NCBI GenBank assembly: GCA_900549155.1
Contig: URNF01000014.1
Span: 1 to 27,271 of the forward strand
Direction: 5' to 3'
DNA: 27,271 nucleotides
From: an uncultured Oscillospiraceae bacterium
GTDB taxonomy: Bacteria; Bacillota; Clostridia; Oscillospirales; Acutalibacteraceae
Positions 16,282-25,800 of this stretch are shown here, in pieces. Positions within the stretch are counted from its first letter, which is position 1. Each line of letters opens with the position of its first letter. The position numbers and the translations under genes are program-made. The notes below the pieces were generated by a model. That model saw only the letters and a program-made list of their open reading frames with translations. It did no database searches and was not told where the DNA came from.

Positions 16282-17370
16282 TCACTTTTTCTTCGACAGC
16301 ATCACGCCCGCGCCGGACAGTGCGGTCATCACCACAGCCAGCATCGGCAGTGCAACGCCCGTCTCGGGATTTTCGCCGGTGCCGCCGTTCTGATTGCCGC
16401 CGTCTTCGTTACCGCCGGCAGGCGTGTTATTCGCACCGGAGTTGTCGCCGGAGCCGGTGTTGTCGCCGGAGCCGGTGTTGTCACCTGTGCCGGTATTGTC
16501 ACCCGCACCCGTGTTGTCACCCGTGCCGGTGTTACCGCCATCACCGGTGTTGCCGCCGGAAGAAGGCGCCTTGAAGGTCAGAACATCGAAAACGGTCTTT
16601 GCATCAAAGTCCGAACCGTCGATGCCGGTATACTGCCAGATGCCATTGTCGCCGCGGGAAACGACGGGCGAGGTGCCGACGCGACCCTCGGTCAGGTTGA
16701 CCACATCGGTGCCTGCAAAGTCGATGTCATCGCAAATGAACGCGCCGAAGCTGCCCTTGCCGTTATCCGTGCCGCCGACCGGGAGTTTCAGCTCGACGAC
16801 ATAGCCGTCCACATCCCCCTCGGGCTTTTGGCAATTTTCGGGATAGTAACCGGCAGCATTGCCGTATGTTCCCATCTGCACAGGCTTGCCGTCCTTGACG
16901 TTGACGACCGCGAACTCCAGCTGCGGCAGCTCGCCTCTCTGATGGGAAAGATCTCTGTAGACAGAGCCCGAACGACCGATCGCATAGCAATAGGTCGCCG
17001 AGATCGCGTCGTTTGAGCCCATGGCGATCCAGAGCGAATCGTTGTTGTCCCACCAGGTCACGTCCGCATAGGCGGGCGCATAGGTTGCATCGTGCACGGT
17101 GACATATGCATACACCGCATCAGCCGCCCACAAAAGGCGCATCTCGCCCGTGGCAAGCGATTTGTCAGTGTCGGTGAGCTTTGTTTCGAGCTTGATGACC
17201 TCGGCGTCCTTATACGCCTCGTCCATTACGCCGTCGATCGTGATGGTTGCATCCGTTTTGGTTGCAGTGTAAGCGCCCGGCACTACCGGCGTTTCATCCG
17301 CAAGCGCCGTGAGCGCCGAACAGGAGAGTACCAGTGCCAAAGCCAAAACCGCAGTGAGTACTTTTTTCAT
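16282..17370 (-). CDS. Secreted CBM9-like carbohydrate-binding protein with repeat linker and NPETG-type anchor
   Basis: 362 aa. Signal peptide 1-24 (ALTALADE). Residues about 40-265 form a CBM9/DOMON-like domain: ITIDGVMDEAYKDAEVI at its start, GEMRLLWAADAVYAYVTVHD, WWDNNDSLWIA, and a closing DNGIWQYTGIDGSDFD. A Gly/Asn/Thr/Asp linker (270-333) carries GDNTG repeats encoded by 18-bp DNA repeats. The C-terminus has NPETG (334-338), a hydrophobic stretch and KKK, a sortase-type wall-sorting signal with Asn instead of Leu. The ATG at 17370 has AGGAGG upstream. It is a paralogue of the next gene upstream, sharing signature phrases but anchored differently. CBM9 domains in characterised xylanases bind reducing ends of glycans; the ligand here is unknown. 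No catalytic domain is present. Confidence 0.85.
   Translation of the reverse strand: MKKVLTAVLALALVLSCSALTALADETPVVPGAYTATKTDATITIDGVMDEAYKDAEVIKLETKLTDTDKSLATGEMRLLWAADAVYAYVTVHDATYAPAYADVTWWDNNDSLWIAMGSNDAISATYCYAIGRSGSVYRDLSHQRGELPQLEFAVVNVKDGKPVQMGTYGNAAGYYPENCQKPEGDVDGYVVELKLPVGGTDNGKGSFGAFICDDIDFAGTDVVNLTEGRVGTSPVVSRGDNGIWQYTGIDGSDFDAKTVFDVLTFKAPSSGGNTGDGGNTGTGDNTGAGDNTGTGDNTGSGDNTGSGDNSGANNTPAGGNEDGGNQNGGTGENPETGVALPMLAVVMTALSGAGVMLSKKK
16441..16559. repeat. 18-bp tandem repeats in the linker of the CBM9-like gene
   Basis: Six full units plus part of a seventh, each 18 bp (six codons), the first two identical and later ones diverging. They encode the GDNTG-[S/T/A]G spacer. Unit number could vary between strains by slippage, changing the distance of the binding domain from the wall. 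Confidence 0.85.
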
Positions 17371-17403
17371 GGTTGTTCCTCCTAACAAGATTTGTTCCGT
17401 TTT

Positions 17404-17460
17404 GTGTTTGCTGACAATGCATCGGAATAGTGCAGAGTGATACCGAAGTGTTGCTGACAA
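17404..17460. repeat. Direct repeat GTGTT(T)GCTGACAA in the gap between the CBM9 genes
   Basis: A 14-base copy at 17404-17417 and a 13-base copy at 17448-17460 differ by one T and lie 44 bases apart in the 139-base gap before the second CBM9-like gene. On the minus strand each contains TTGTCA, a -35-like hexamer, but no good -10 follows at the right distance. It may be a regulatory site for that gene or chance. Confidence 0.3.
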
Positions 17461-17509
17461 AGCCCTTTCCGCCCTACCCAAAGCGGTCGGGACATTGTTT
17501 TGAGGAAAA

Positions 17510-18691
17510 TCACATCTTCTTCGCCTTCAACAGGAAATAGGCGCCCGCGCCACCGCCGCCGAGCACGACCACGATCGCGATGATAAGAATGATCGTTCCC
17601 GCGTGGCTCTTTTTCGGCGCGGCATCCGTGTCGGTGTCGACATCCGGCGCGGTGGTCTCGCCCGTTTCGGACGGATCGGTCGTCATGTCGGTCTCCGGCA
17701 CCGTTGTCTCGCCGGTCTCGTCGCCGCCGACAGTCGTTATGTTGGCGTTCGGGGTGTTTTTGGCAGTCGTCTTGGCTACGGGCTTGTTATTGTTATTATT
17801 GTTATTTGCGGGCGCTTTTGTCGTGGCGGCGGGTGTGCCCGCCTTGTCCTTCAGGGTCAGGATGTCGAAGTGCTCCTTCATGTCCAGATCGGAGCCGTCG
17901 TTGCCGGTGACCTGCCAGATGCCGTTGTCCTTCACGGTCGACACAGCTTCGGAGGTGCGGGAACGACCGTCCACCAGGTTGAAGGAATCCGCGATGTTCT
18001 GGGTGAGGATCTTCTCGTTGAAATCGGTGTCGTCACACAGGAAAGCGCCGAAATACACCTTTCGCCCGGCGGTATTGCCTGCATAGGGGATCTTGATCTC
18101 CAGCACATAGCTGTCCACTGCGCCGGTCGGCTTGGGGCAGTTGGCGGGATAGCTTCCCTCGGCATTGCCGTAGGTGGTCATGGCAACCTCCTTGCCCTTA
18201 TACAGGTTCTTCGAAGCGAACTCGATCGCCGGCGCGCCCGCTTCCTCATAGAAGTTCTTATATGCCTTTCCGGCGCGGGCGACCGCATAGCAGTTGACGC
18301 GCGTGAGGTCGGCGTTGGCGCCGGTGGCAAACCACAGAGAGTCGCAGTTGTTGAACCAGCCCGTGTCCTTATACGGTGCCGCCCAGGTGGCGTCATGGAT
18401 GGTGGCAAACACATACAGGTTGTTTGCGTCCCACAAGATCCGCATTTCGCCGGTGGCGATCTCGGACTCGTCATACAGCAGATCCACCATGATCTTCTTG
18501 TCGATCTTGACAACGGGGGCTGCCTTATAGGCATCGTCCATCACGCCGTCGATCTTGGGGGCGGAAGCGGTCTTCACCGCGTCATAGCTGGCGTTGGGGA
18601 ATTTTTCTTCCGGCTCGGATGCGGCATGGGCAAGCGTGACGCAGGAGAGCATCAAAAGACAGACCAGAAACAGGGAAATCAGCTTTTTCAT
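17510..18691 (-). CDS. Secreted CBM9-like carbohydrate-binding protein with C-terminal membrane anchor
   Basis: 393 aa. Signal peptide 1-23 (TLAHAAS). The CBM9/DOMON-like domain spans about 45-282, with PKIDGVMDDAYKAAPVV, GEMRILWDANNLYVFATIHDATW, WFNNCDSLWFATG and DNGIWQVTGNDGSDLD, closely matching the downstream paralogue. The linker (285-360) is Thr/Asn/Asp/Glu-rich with an Asn run (296-302) and TTxP-type phrases. A membrane helix (364-388) and KAKKM end the protein, so it is held by the membrane and not by a sortase. The ATG has AGGAGG 8 bases away. It starts 79 bases after the aldolase-like gene. Expected role: binding glycan chains at the surface for the GH43-like protein and transporters; no catalytic region seen. 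Confidence 0.85.
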   Translation of the reverse strand: MKKLISLFLVCLLMLSCVTLAHAASEPEEKFPNASYDAVKTASAPKIDGVMDDAYKAAPVVKIDKKIMVDLLYDESEIATGEMRILWDANNLYVFATIHDATWAAPYKDTGWFNNCDSLWFATGANADLTRVNCYAVARAGKAYKNFYEEAGAPAIEFASKNLYKGKEVAMTTYGNAEGSYPANCPKPTGAVDSYVLEIKIPYAGNTAGRKVYFGAFLCDDTDFNEKILTQNIADSFNLVDGRSRTSEAVSTVKDNGIWQVTGNDGSDLDMKEHFDILTLKDKAGTPAATTKAPANNNNNNNKPVAKTTAKNTPNANITTVGGDETGETTVPETDMTTDPSETGETTAPDVDTDTDAAPKKSHAGTIILIIAIVVVLGGGGAGAYFLLKAKKM

Positions 18692-18737
18692 TTTGTTTTC
18701 CTCCTAATCCTTTCGGTGTTTTCGGGTAGTATCTGCA

Positions 18738-18761
18738 GACAAAGCAATCGTCGCCTTTGTC
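18738..18761 (-). other. Possible mRNA hairpin between aldolase-like and CBM9-like genes
   Basis: GACAAAG(G)C can pair with GCTTTGTC (8 bp with one bulged base, 7-base loop), within the 79-base gap. There is no T run after it, so it is not a standard terminator. It could protect or process the mRNA so that the surface proteins are made in larger amounts than the enzymes; this is inference. Confidence 0.3.
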
Positions 18762-18770
18762 GGGGGTACA

Positions 18771-19463
18771 TCACATGATGCCGAAACGGTCAAATGAAGC
18801 GCGTGCGGGCATTCCGGAACGGATGGCTTCTGCCACCGTCTTTTCCCCCGTCGCCTTTTCATAGGCGCGTCGGATCACCTCTTTTTCGATCTCCTTCGGG
18901 ATGATGAGCACACCGTCCATATCGCCGAAGACAATGTCGCCGGGACGGATCACCACCCCCTCTATTTCAATGGGAACACGGTAGTCGATCACCTTGCCGC
19001 GCGGCGCCTGATCCTGCGCATAGCGACCATAGGAAAAGCAGGGGAAGCCCAGTGCCAAAATGCCCTTTGTGTCCCGATGAAATCCGTTCACCACGGCACC
19101 TGCCGCCTTGAGGATCTGCATGCGGGTGCACATCAGCTCCCCCACCAGCGCATACCGCGGGGAAGAACCGCTGCATATGTATACCTCATTTTCTTTCAGA
19201 TTGTCCAGCGCCTCCAGCATCAGTCCGAACGACCGTTCCAAAAGCGGGCTGTTGCCGGACGGCGTGCCGCCTATCGTGTCCGCTTCGAGCACCGGCATGG
19301 CGCGTCCCGCCACAACCATTTCCTCCCGCAGCGGCTGAATACGCTGCGGCAGGAACTGATGCACATAGCCCATCTGATCCAGAATGTCGCCGATGACCGC
19401 AGAATATAAATGCTGCTTCATCAGGTCAAACAGCTCGTTGTCGTTTCTCCATTCTATCGCCAT
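18771..19463 (-). CDS. RraA/HMG-aldolase-family protein, candidate 2-keto-3-deoxy acid aldolase
   Basis: 230 aa, normal for the RraA-like/4-hydroxy-4-methyl-2-oxoglutarate aldolase family. The family core is present: SAVIGDILDQMG (21-32), ALVGELMCTRMQILKAAG (105-122), the conserved Arg-Asp pair in NGFHRD (130-131) that family aldolases use, and VVIRPGDIVFGDMDGVLIIP (170-189). AAGGAGAG lies 7 bases before the ATG at 19463. Some members act as metal-dependent aldolases on 4-hydroxy-2-oxo acids giving pyruvate; others are RNase regulators or of unknown role. Standing 13 bases after an IlvD/Edd dehydratase and behind a lactonase and dehydrogenase, it most plausibly cleaves the 2-keto-3-deoxy sugar acid. 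That last step is inferred from context; other family members do not establish this substrate. Confidence 0.85.
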   Translation of the reverse strand: MAIEWRNDNELFDLMKQHLYSAVIGDILDQMGYVHQFLPQRIQPLREEMVVAGRAMPVLEADTIGGTPSGNSPLLERSFGLMLEALDNLKENEVYICSGSSPRYALVGELMCTRMQILKAAGAVVNGFHRDTKGILALGFPCFSYGRYAQDQAPRGKVIDYRVPIEIEGVVIRPGDIVFGDMDGVLIIPKEIEKEVIRRAYEKATGEKTVAEAIRSGMPARASFDRFGIM

Positions 19464-19476
19464 CACACATCTCTCC

Positions 19477-21141
19477 TTATTCCACCACGGCACCCTCTGC
19501 CGCCGATTTGCTCGTCCTGCGGTAGGTCTGCAGATATCCTGCGGGGATGTCCTTCTGCGGACAGACCCATTCCCTGCGCCGCCGCTCCAATTCCGCATCC
19601 GAAACCAAAAGCTCAATGCTGCGCGCGGGAATGTCAATGCGAATGGTGTCGCCGTCTCTCACCAGCGCCAGCGGGCTGCCCTCATATGCCTCCGGCGAAA
19701 TGTGTCCCACAAAGCAGCCGCGGTTCGAGCCGGAGAACCGCCCGTCCGTGACGATGGCACAGCTGTCGGAAAGCGCCATGCCCTCAAGGGATTTCATGGG
19801 GCGGTACATTTCCGGCATGCCCGGTCCGCCCTTCGGCCCCTCATAGCGCAGAACGACCGCCGTCCCGGGCTGCACCTTTCCGTCAAGGATCGCCCGAATG
19901 GACTCCTGCTCGCTTTGGAACACCTGCGCTTTTCCCTCGAAATGATACAGGTGTGCGGGCACCGCCGCCGGCTTGATCACCGAACCGAGCGGCGCCAGAT
20001 TGCCCCGCAAAACGGCGACGCCGCCCTCTTCAGAAAACGGCTCTGCCGCCGTGCGGATGATCTCGCGGCGTGCGGTGGGTGAAAACGCTCCAAGGTTTTC
20101 GCCCACGGTCTTTCCGGTGACGGTCAGCGCGTCCCTGTGCAGATATGCCTGCAATTCCAGCATGACTGCAGGCACGCCGCCCGCCTCGTGAAAATCCGCC
20201 ATGTCATAGGGCGAAGCAGGATAAACAGACGCCACCTGCGGCGTTTTTCTGCTGAAATCGTCAAACACGGAAAGCGGCAGATCGCCGAGTCCGGCTTCCC
20301 GATGGATCGCCTGCAAATGCAGGATACCGTTGGTGGAGCCGCCGATGCCCATCAGCACCGAAACGGCGTTTTCGATCGCCGCGTGTGTGATGATGCGGCG
20401 TGCCGTGATGCCTTTTTTCACCAGTGACACGATCGCCTCGCCGGTCTTGTAGGCTATGCGGCCCCGCGCGGCATACACGGCGGGCACCGTGGCACTGCCC
20501 GGCAGTGCCATCCCCATCGCTTCCGCCAGGCATCCCATGGTGTTGGCAGTGCCGAGCATGGCACAGGAACCGACACACGGCTCCGCCAGATCCTCGATGC
20601 GGCGAAATTCCTCTTCTGTAATGTTGCCGCGTTGCTTCCAGCCGATGGCTTCGGTGACGATGTTGCCGTCATAATGCTTGCCGCAATAGTCGGCAGGCAG
20701 CATCGGACCGCCGTTCACAAAAATTGCGGGAATGTCCAGTCGCGCCGCCGCCATCAGCAGACCGGGAACGATCTTGTCGCAGGAGCCCATCAGCACCATG
20801 CCGTCAAAGCGGTGTGCGCGCACCATACATTCCACCGATGATGTGATTAGATCGCGGGACGGCAGGATATAGCGCATCCCCTCATGTCCCTCGGCAATTC
20901 CGTCGCAGGGAGCGATCGTGCCGAACACCATCGCCGTACCGCCCGCCGCCTCGACGCCGCGTTCCACCTGATGACACAGCGTATCGAACATACAGTGTCC
21001 CGGCGACGCGGTGGTATAAGTGTTCACAAGAGCGATCAGCGGGCGGCGAAGCGCCTCGTCCGTGAACCCCACGGATTTATACAGTGCCCGTTTCAAAGCG
21101 CCCGTGTCTCCCCGTAAAAGCGGGTTATAATAGTCAGCCAT
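19477..21141 (-). CDS. IlvD/Edd-family dehydratase, likely aldonate (sugar acid) dehydratase
   Basis: 554 aa, full length. Iron-sulphur and active-site signatures: SCDK (Cys121), GSCAMLGTANTM (Cys193), GIAEGHEGMRYILPSR (81-96), GGPGMPEM and DGRFSG (466-471; Ser470 is the family base), then GHISPEA. At the first cluster-Cys position the sequence is SPGHC (46-50): Gly48 replaces the Cys of [2Fe-2S] sugar-acid dehydratases, as in E. coli-type IlvD, with a Cys two residues on. Biosynthetic dihydroxy-acid dehydratase cannot be excluded from motifs alone, but no other branched-chain amino-acid genes are present while a dehydrogenase, lactonase and aldolase-like gene are, so dehydration of an aldonate to a 2-keto-3-deoxy acid is the better reading. 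The ATG has GGCGGAG upstream, 12 bases after the SDR stop. Confidence 0.88.
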   Translation of the reverse strand: MADYYNPLLRGDTGALKRALYKSVGFTDEALRRPLIALVNTYTTASPGHCMFDTLCHQVERGVEAAGGTAMVFGTIAPCDGIAEGHEGMRYILPSRDLITSSVECMVRAHRFDGMVLMGSCDKIVPGLLMAAARLDIPAIFVNGGPMLPADYCGKHYDGNIVTEAIGWKQRGNITEEEFRRIEDLAEPCVGSCAMLGTANTMGCLAEAMGMALPGSATVPAVYAARGRIAYKTGEAIVSLVKKGITARRIITHAAIENAVSVLMGIGGSTNGILHLQAIHREAGLGDLPLSVFDDFSRKTPQVASVYPASPYDMADFHEAGGVPAVMLELQAYLHRDALTVTGKTVGENLGAFSPTARREIIRTAAEPFSEEGGVAVLRGNLAPLGSVIKPAAVPAHLYHFEGKAQVFQSEQESIRAILDGKVQPGTAVVLRYEGPKGGPGMPEMYRPMKSLEGMALSDSCAIVTDGRFSGSNRGCFVGHISPEAYEGSPLALVRDGDTIRIDIPARSIELLVSDAELERRRREWVCPQKDIPAGYLQTYRRTSKSAAEGAVVE

Positions 21142-21153
21142 GCGCTCCGCCTC

Positions 21154-21915
21154 TCAATCCACAAAGTCATTCGCGGCAACGACCGGCAGGGTCGCGCCGC
21201 CGTCGATCGTCAGCATGCTGCCGACCATGTAATCGGCTTTTTCGGAAGCCAAATAGATGACACCCTGTGCGATCTCCTCCGTTGTGGCAAAGCGGCGCAT
21301 CGGCAGCCGTGCCGCCGCTTCCAGCCGGATATCCCCCGGTGCCCAGCCCACGTCGGTATAGCCGGGCGCGATCGCCACCATGCGGATACCGTGCAGGATC
21401 AGCTCCATGCCGGCGTTTTTTGTGAATTTTGCCACCGCCGCCTTTGTCGGCGCATAGATGGTGGCGCGCGGCCAGCAGCCGTCTACCTGATTGGACGCCA
21501 TGTTGATGATGACGCCCTTTATATTTTTTTTGATCATGCGCTTTGCGGCAAACTGCGAACAGAAATACAGCCCTTTCCAGTCGATGGCGGTCATGTTGTC
21601 AAAATCCTCTTCGGTCGCATCGAGGAAATACACCTCGCTGCTGATCCCCGCATTGTTCACCAGCACATCGATCCCGGGAAATGCCTTGTCAATCTCCGCA
21701 AACATGTTCTCAATGCTTTTGACATTGCCCATATCCGCATACACCGCCATGGCGCGGACGCCACAGCTCCTTGCGGCAGCACACACCTTTTCCGCCTCCT
21801 CGGGGGAAGAATGATAGTTGACGATCACGTCATATCCCTCCTCCGCCATCGACAAAGCGATCCGACGGCCGATGCCCTTCGCGGCACCCGTGATCAGTGC
21901 GACCCGTCTGTTCAT
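21154..21915 (-). CDS. SDR-family dehydrogenase, candidate sugar 1-dehydrogenase
   Basis: 253 aa classical short-chain dehydrogenase. TGAAKGIG (9-16) binds the dinucleotide; NNAG is at 87-90; the catalytic set is Asn112-region, Ser141 (NMAS), Tyr154 and Lys158 (YAPTK); GG near the end closes the subunit interface (TIDGG). The residues after the second strand (NYHSS) resemble glucose-dehydrogenase-like members that take NAD(P). ATG at 21915 with AGGGAG 8 bases upstream is chosen over a TTG two codons earlier. In context it would oxidise a free aldose at C1 to the lactone handled by the next enzyme; FabG-like or polyol activities are possible, since SDR substrates cannot be read from sequence. 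Confidence 0.88.
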   Translation of the reverse strand: MNRRVALITGAAKGIGRRIALSMAEEGYDVIVNYHSSPEEAEKVCAAARSCGVRAMAVYADMGNVKSIENMFAEIDKAFPGIDVLVNNAGISSEVYFLDATEEDFDNMTAIDWKGLYFCSQFAAKRMIKKNIKGVIINMASNQVDGCWPRATIYAPTKAAVAKFTKNAGMELILHGIRMVAIAPGYTDVGWAPGDIRLEAAARLPMRRFATTEEIAQGVIYLASEKADYMVGSMLTIDGGATLPVVAANDFVD

Positions 21916-21932
21916 AAACAAGGCTCCCTTCC

Positions 21933-22805
21933 TTATGTCTGTATGGTATACGGGGCAGCGCCCGTGTGTTCTGTCAAAACGGAATAGATATATCCGCCCG
22001 CGCCGTTTTCGTCGGCGGCGGTGGTGACTGCCAGCGTGCGGTGATCCTCACCGCCGAAGGCGCAGCAGGAGACCCGTGCATCCGGAAAAGAGTAGCTTTC
22101 CCGTCTTTCACCGCTTGCGGGATCGCAGCACACCACCCGATGCCCGCCCCACAGGGCGATGAACAGGTTGCCGTCGCTGTCGATCGTCATGCCGTCCGGT
22201 GCGCCGTCCTCTTTGGGTATCCGCACCGCAACGCGGGGTGCGGAAAGCGTACCGTCGGCAAGGTCATAGTCATATGCCGTCACACACTGCTCGGCGGTGT
22301 CGATATGATACATCACCGTGTCGTCGGCATTGAACGCAATGCCGTTGGGAATAGTCATGTGCTCCAGAACCCGCACAAGTCCCGTCTGCGGCGTAAAACG
22401 ATATAAAGCGCCCCCGCCATGGGCTTGCGGCGATGACTGATCAAGATACATCGTGCCGATCCACAAACGTCCGTTTCTGTCGCACTTCCCGTCGTTGAAA
22501 CGCACCGCAGACGGAATGGACCAGGAAAACCGTTTTTCGACCCTGCCGCTTTCGGGAAAACAGCGATACAGCCCGTCCCGCAGCGGCACGGCGATCGCGC
22601 CGTCCGCCTCCGGCACAATGCAGCCGACCGTGTCGGGCAGCGTGATCTCGGAAAAGTGTCCCGTGGCGGGATCGACCGTACAGACCGCGCAGGACAGAAT
22701 GTCGACATAGTGGAAAACTCGGCGGCGTTCATCCCACCAGATTCCCTCGCCCAGCACCGTTTTTTTCGTGCCGGGTATTTTTCGTACCGTTTCCGCCTTT
22801 CTCAC
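21933..22805 (-). CDS. SMP-30/gluconolactonase/LRE-family lactonase
   Basis: About 290 aa, a cytoplasmic six-bladed propeller by family. All three metal ligands are visible: Glu20 (LGEGIWWD), Asn154 (IPNGIAF) and Asp204 (PDGMTID); the substrate-side RFNDGKCD (102-109) is also intact. It would hydrolyse the sugar lactone made by the SDR. The GTG start at 22805 comes one base after the stop of the glycosidase-like gene (TGAGGTG), so it is probably translated by coupling; a TTG at 22814 that overlaps that stop is an alternative. There is no signal peptide. The exact sugar is unknown. Confidence 0.88.
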   Translation of the reverse strand: MRKAETVRKIPGTKKTVLGEGIWWDERRRVFHYVDILSCAVCTVDPATGHFSEITLPDTVGCIVPEADGAIAVPLRDGLYRCFPESGRVEKRFSWSIPSAVRFNDGKCDRNGRLWIGTMYLDQSSPQAHGGGALYRFTPQTGLVRVLEHMTIPNGIAFNADDTVMYHIDTAEQCVTAYDYDLADGTLSAPRVAVRIPKEDGAPDGMTIDSDGNLFIALWGGHRVVCCDPASGERRESYSFPDARVSCCAFGGEDHRTLAVTTAADENGAGGYIYSVLTEHTGAAPYTIQT

Positions 22806-22806
22806 C

Positions 22807-25800
22807 TCAATCAAAAAACACAGCGTTCACAACGGCGTTGACCGCGTGATTTGTCAACCGAATTCTGACCGTCCCCGTCACCGGGAAGCGAATGAACACA
22901 CCCTCGCCGTATTCGGGAATATTCCGTGCGGGAATGCATATCCCGCCGTCGGCGTCCGTGACCTCGATGTCCATTGTCCGTCCGGAGCGCTCGAAGTCCA
23001 CGCAATACAGCGTGATCTCATGCGCGGCATCGTCGCGAAACCGCAGCGAAAGCTCCAGCATCTTATCGTTGCACACCGCCCCCAGCGCTGCGCTGCCGTC
23101 CTTGCCGACAAGGGCGCGGGGATCACCGGGCTTTGCGTTGAAGCGGTGATCCTTGCGGTCGATGACCGTAATCTCGTCAAGATACGACGGCAGCGTTTTT
23201 TCATCGCTGCCGCATGCGGCATGATTGAAAAGTACACAGCCGTCCCTGCCGAGCGGCACATTTTCTCCCGTTCTCGGACCATAGGTGAGAGAGGGAATGA
23301 ACCTGCCCGTCGAAACGGTCACCGTTTCGGGGGCTGCCTGCACGCCGTCGGCGTTTTCCGCAATCACGGCATAGGTATAGGTTGCGTTTTCCTCAACGGA
23401 TGCATCCGCATACACCGTTTCCGTCGTGTGCAAAAGCAGCTCACCGTTTTTGAACAGCGCATATCGCACATCGGGTGCGGCATCCCAGCGCACATGCACA
23501 ACGCCCTGTGACACATCCGCTGCAGCGGTGAGTCCCGTCACCTTGCGGGGCGGTTTCGCCGCCGTATGTGCGGCACTGCCAAGCACCAATCTAACAACTG
23601 TTTGTATATTTTTATCACTGTTCAACTCAATGTATACAATGGGTGAGAACGGATCTTTTTCTGCACGGCAGATCACGCCGCTTTCCCACACCTGCACATG
23701 CAGGATCTGCATGTCCTTTTGCGGCAGCGCAACGACCGCGCGAAACGGGTCGTTTGCCACCACGGAAAACCGCATCGTCAGGGTGTCGGCGGTCGCTTCC
23801 AGCAAGGTGCTCTCCACAACACCCTGCAGAATATGGCGGTTGGTGGAAAGCAGCTGCAGCTTTTCCCGCACAGGGCGCACCGTCACGAGGCGACATTCGT
23901 TTTTGCGCAGCGTCTGCCGCACAACGGCATCGCCGCCGACGCGTCCCAGATAGCGCTCGTTCCAGAAATCCCAAAGATCATACTGTGTGCCGGCATCAAG
24001 CGACAGCCCTCCGAACACCGGCTTTTCGCCGAGCTCCACAGACAACGTCAGCTGACTGTGCGTTTCATTCAAAAGGGCAAGAATATGCGCGCCGTCGTCG
24101 AGCGGATAATCATACACCCGCGCGTTGCCGTCCGACGGCGAAAGAAACAGATCAACAGGGCGCGCCGTTTTTCCGTCGAGCGGCATCGGCAGAATGCGTC
24201 CGATGTCCCGAATATCTGCGGCATGATAGCGGCTGATGGATGAGCCGAGCATGGTCTTGCCGAACAACAGTCCCATCAGCGAAATTTCCTTGCGACGGAT
24301 GTCCGCGTCGGCGGTGGTAAAGTTTTTTACATCCGGATCGATGAGCTTTGTGACCTTGTTGCGATACCACTGCCGCACGCCGCTTTTCACGACTTCCGGA
24401 TTCATGCCCACATTGTCCATTTTGGAGCGCTGGGCGTCTATGACACCGGTCGCAAGCTCCTGTCCGGAATAGTTCCACGTGTTCTCGGTGATCATGAACC
24501 GACGGCCGACCACGTCCTTTGCGATCTTGAAAATATTGCGATATGCCGACACCGATGTCGCATACGGATCGTCAAAGCCGCCCTTTTCCAAAAGTGCGTT
24601 GATGTCCGCGCGGATGTCGCCCCGCACCAGCATGGTATAGTCATAGAACATGGCGATCACGCCGGCATCGCGGATGGTCGCATACACCTCACGCATGTGC
24701 TGCAAAAATGCCGGATCGGTGTAATCTGCCGCGTTTTCCTCTTTGTTGAACAGCATGTGCTCCGGATGCGCATGACAATAGTCGTCCGAGCGGAAGGTCG
24801 GCTGCATATACAGCCCGCCCTCGGCGCCGATGGCATGCATGGCATCGATCCACTTTTTCAGGGTCTCCAGCGGCTCTGTGAGATGAACATACCGCCGCCA
24901 GTGCTCCTCATCCCACCAAAGCTGCTCGTTGGGATTGACATATTCATCCGGCACCAGCCGCACCAGCGGCGGCGCATATTTGGTGATACCGGAGTCGATC
25001 ATTGCCTGCGCTTCCTGCAGCGCGCCGCAGCTTGTGTTGGCGGAGCGATCACCGCAGCTGAAAGCAAACACATACCACAGACAAACGGAGATATAGTCGT
25101 TATAGTTATTCAGCTGCACATCCATCGCCTTTGCCACACAGGCGGCATAGCTTTCAAGTGCCGCATACGGGTCAGGCTCGGAAATGTCGAGATATGCCGC
25201 ATCACCCCAAAAATCGCAGCCGGCGTCCACAAGTTTTCCGGTCGCGTCAAACTGACGGATCTGTGCAGCGAAACCGCACGGTGCGCTGTTTTCCGCAACA
25301 TGCACGGAGATCTCGGTCTGAAATTCGAATGTGGTCAGTCCCGCCAGCACAGCGGCGGCACAGTCGGGGCGCTCCATACGCACGACCGTCATGACATTCA
25401 GCGATGTGGCATCCACCTTGTCGAGCAGCCGCGGATAAGAGAATCCGCCCTCTCCCGTCAGCACACGGTGATGACAGTGCGGATCGCCGCCGAGCGAAAC
25501 ATGACTGTCGTTCAGACCGTCTGTCAGCAGCGGAAACATCTCACAGATACGGATGCTTTCCTCCCCGGCATTGCGATAGCCGCAGCGCAGAACCACACAG
25601 CCGCGCTCCTCATAAAGCTGCACACGCAGCAAAACGGCACCCCCCGCCCCATCGCTGCCGACGATCTGCACAGACTGTCCCGCGCCGAGCGCATCCACAA
25701 ACGGAAACCGACTGACGGAAAACGAAGAACAATCGGTGGAAAAATGACCGTTAACGGAAAATGCCGCACCCCTGACCGCAAACCGCTTTCTGCGCTTATC

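Noticed and set aside
16441..16559. Repeats considered as a CRISPR array
   Set aside because: Units are contiguous 18-mers with no spacers and stay in the reading frame of a linker.
15918..16574. 218-codon plus-strand frame crossing the regulatory region
   Set aside because: It runs through a terminator and far into the CBM9-like gene in antisense, with low-complexity Arg/Cys/Ser repeats at its end that come from the 18-bp repeats.
17371..17509. Promoter or terminator in the gap between the CBM9-like genes
   Set aside because: TTGTCA hexamers exist but no acceptable -10 follows, and only weak stems without T runs were found.
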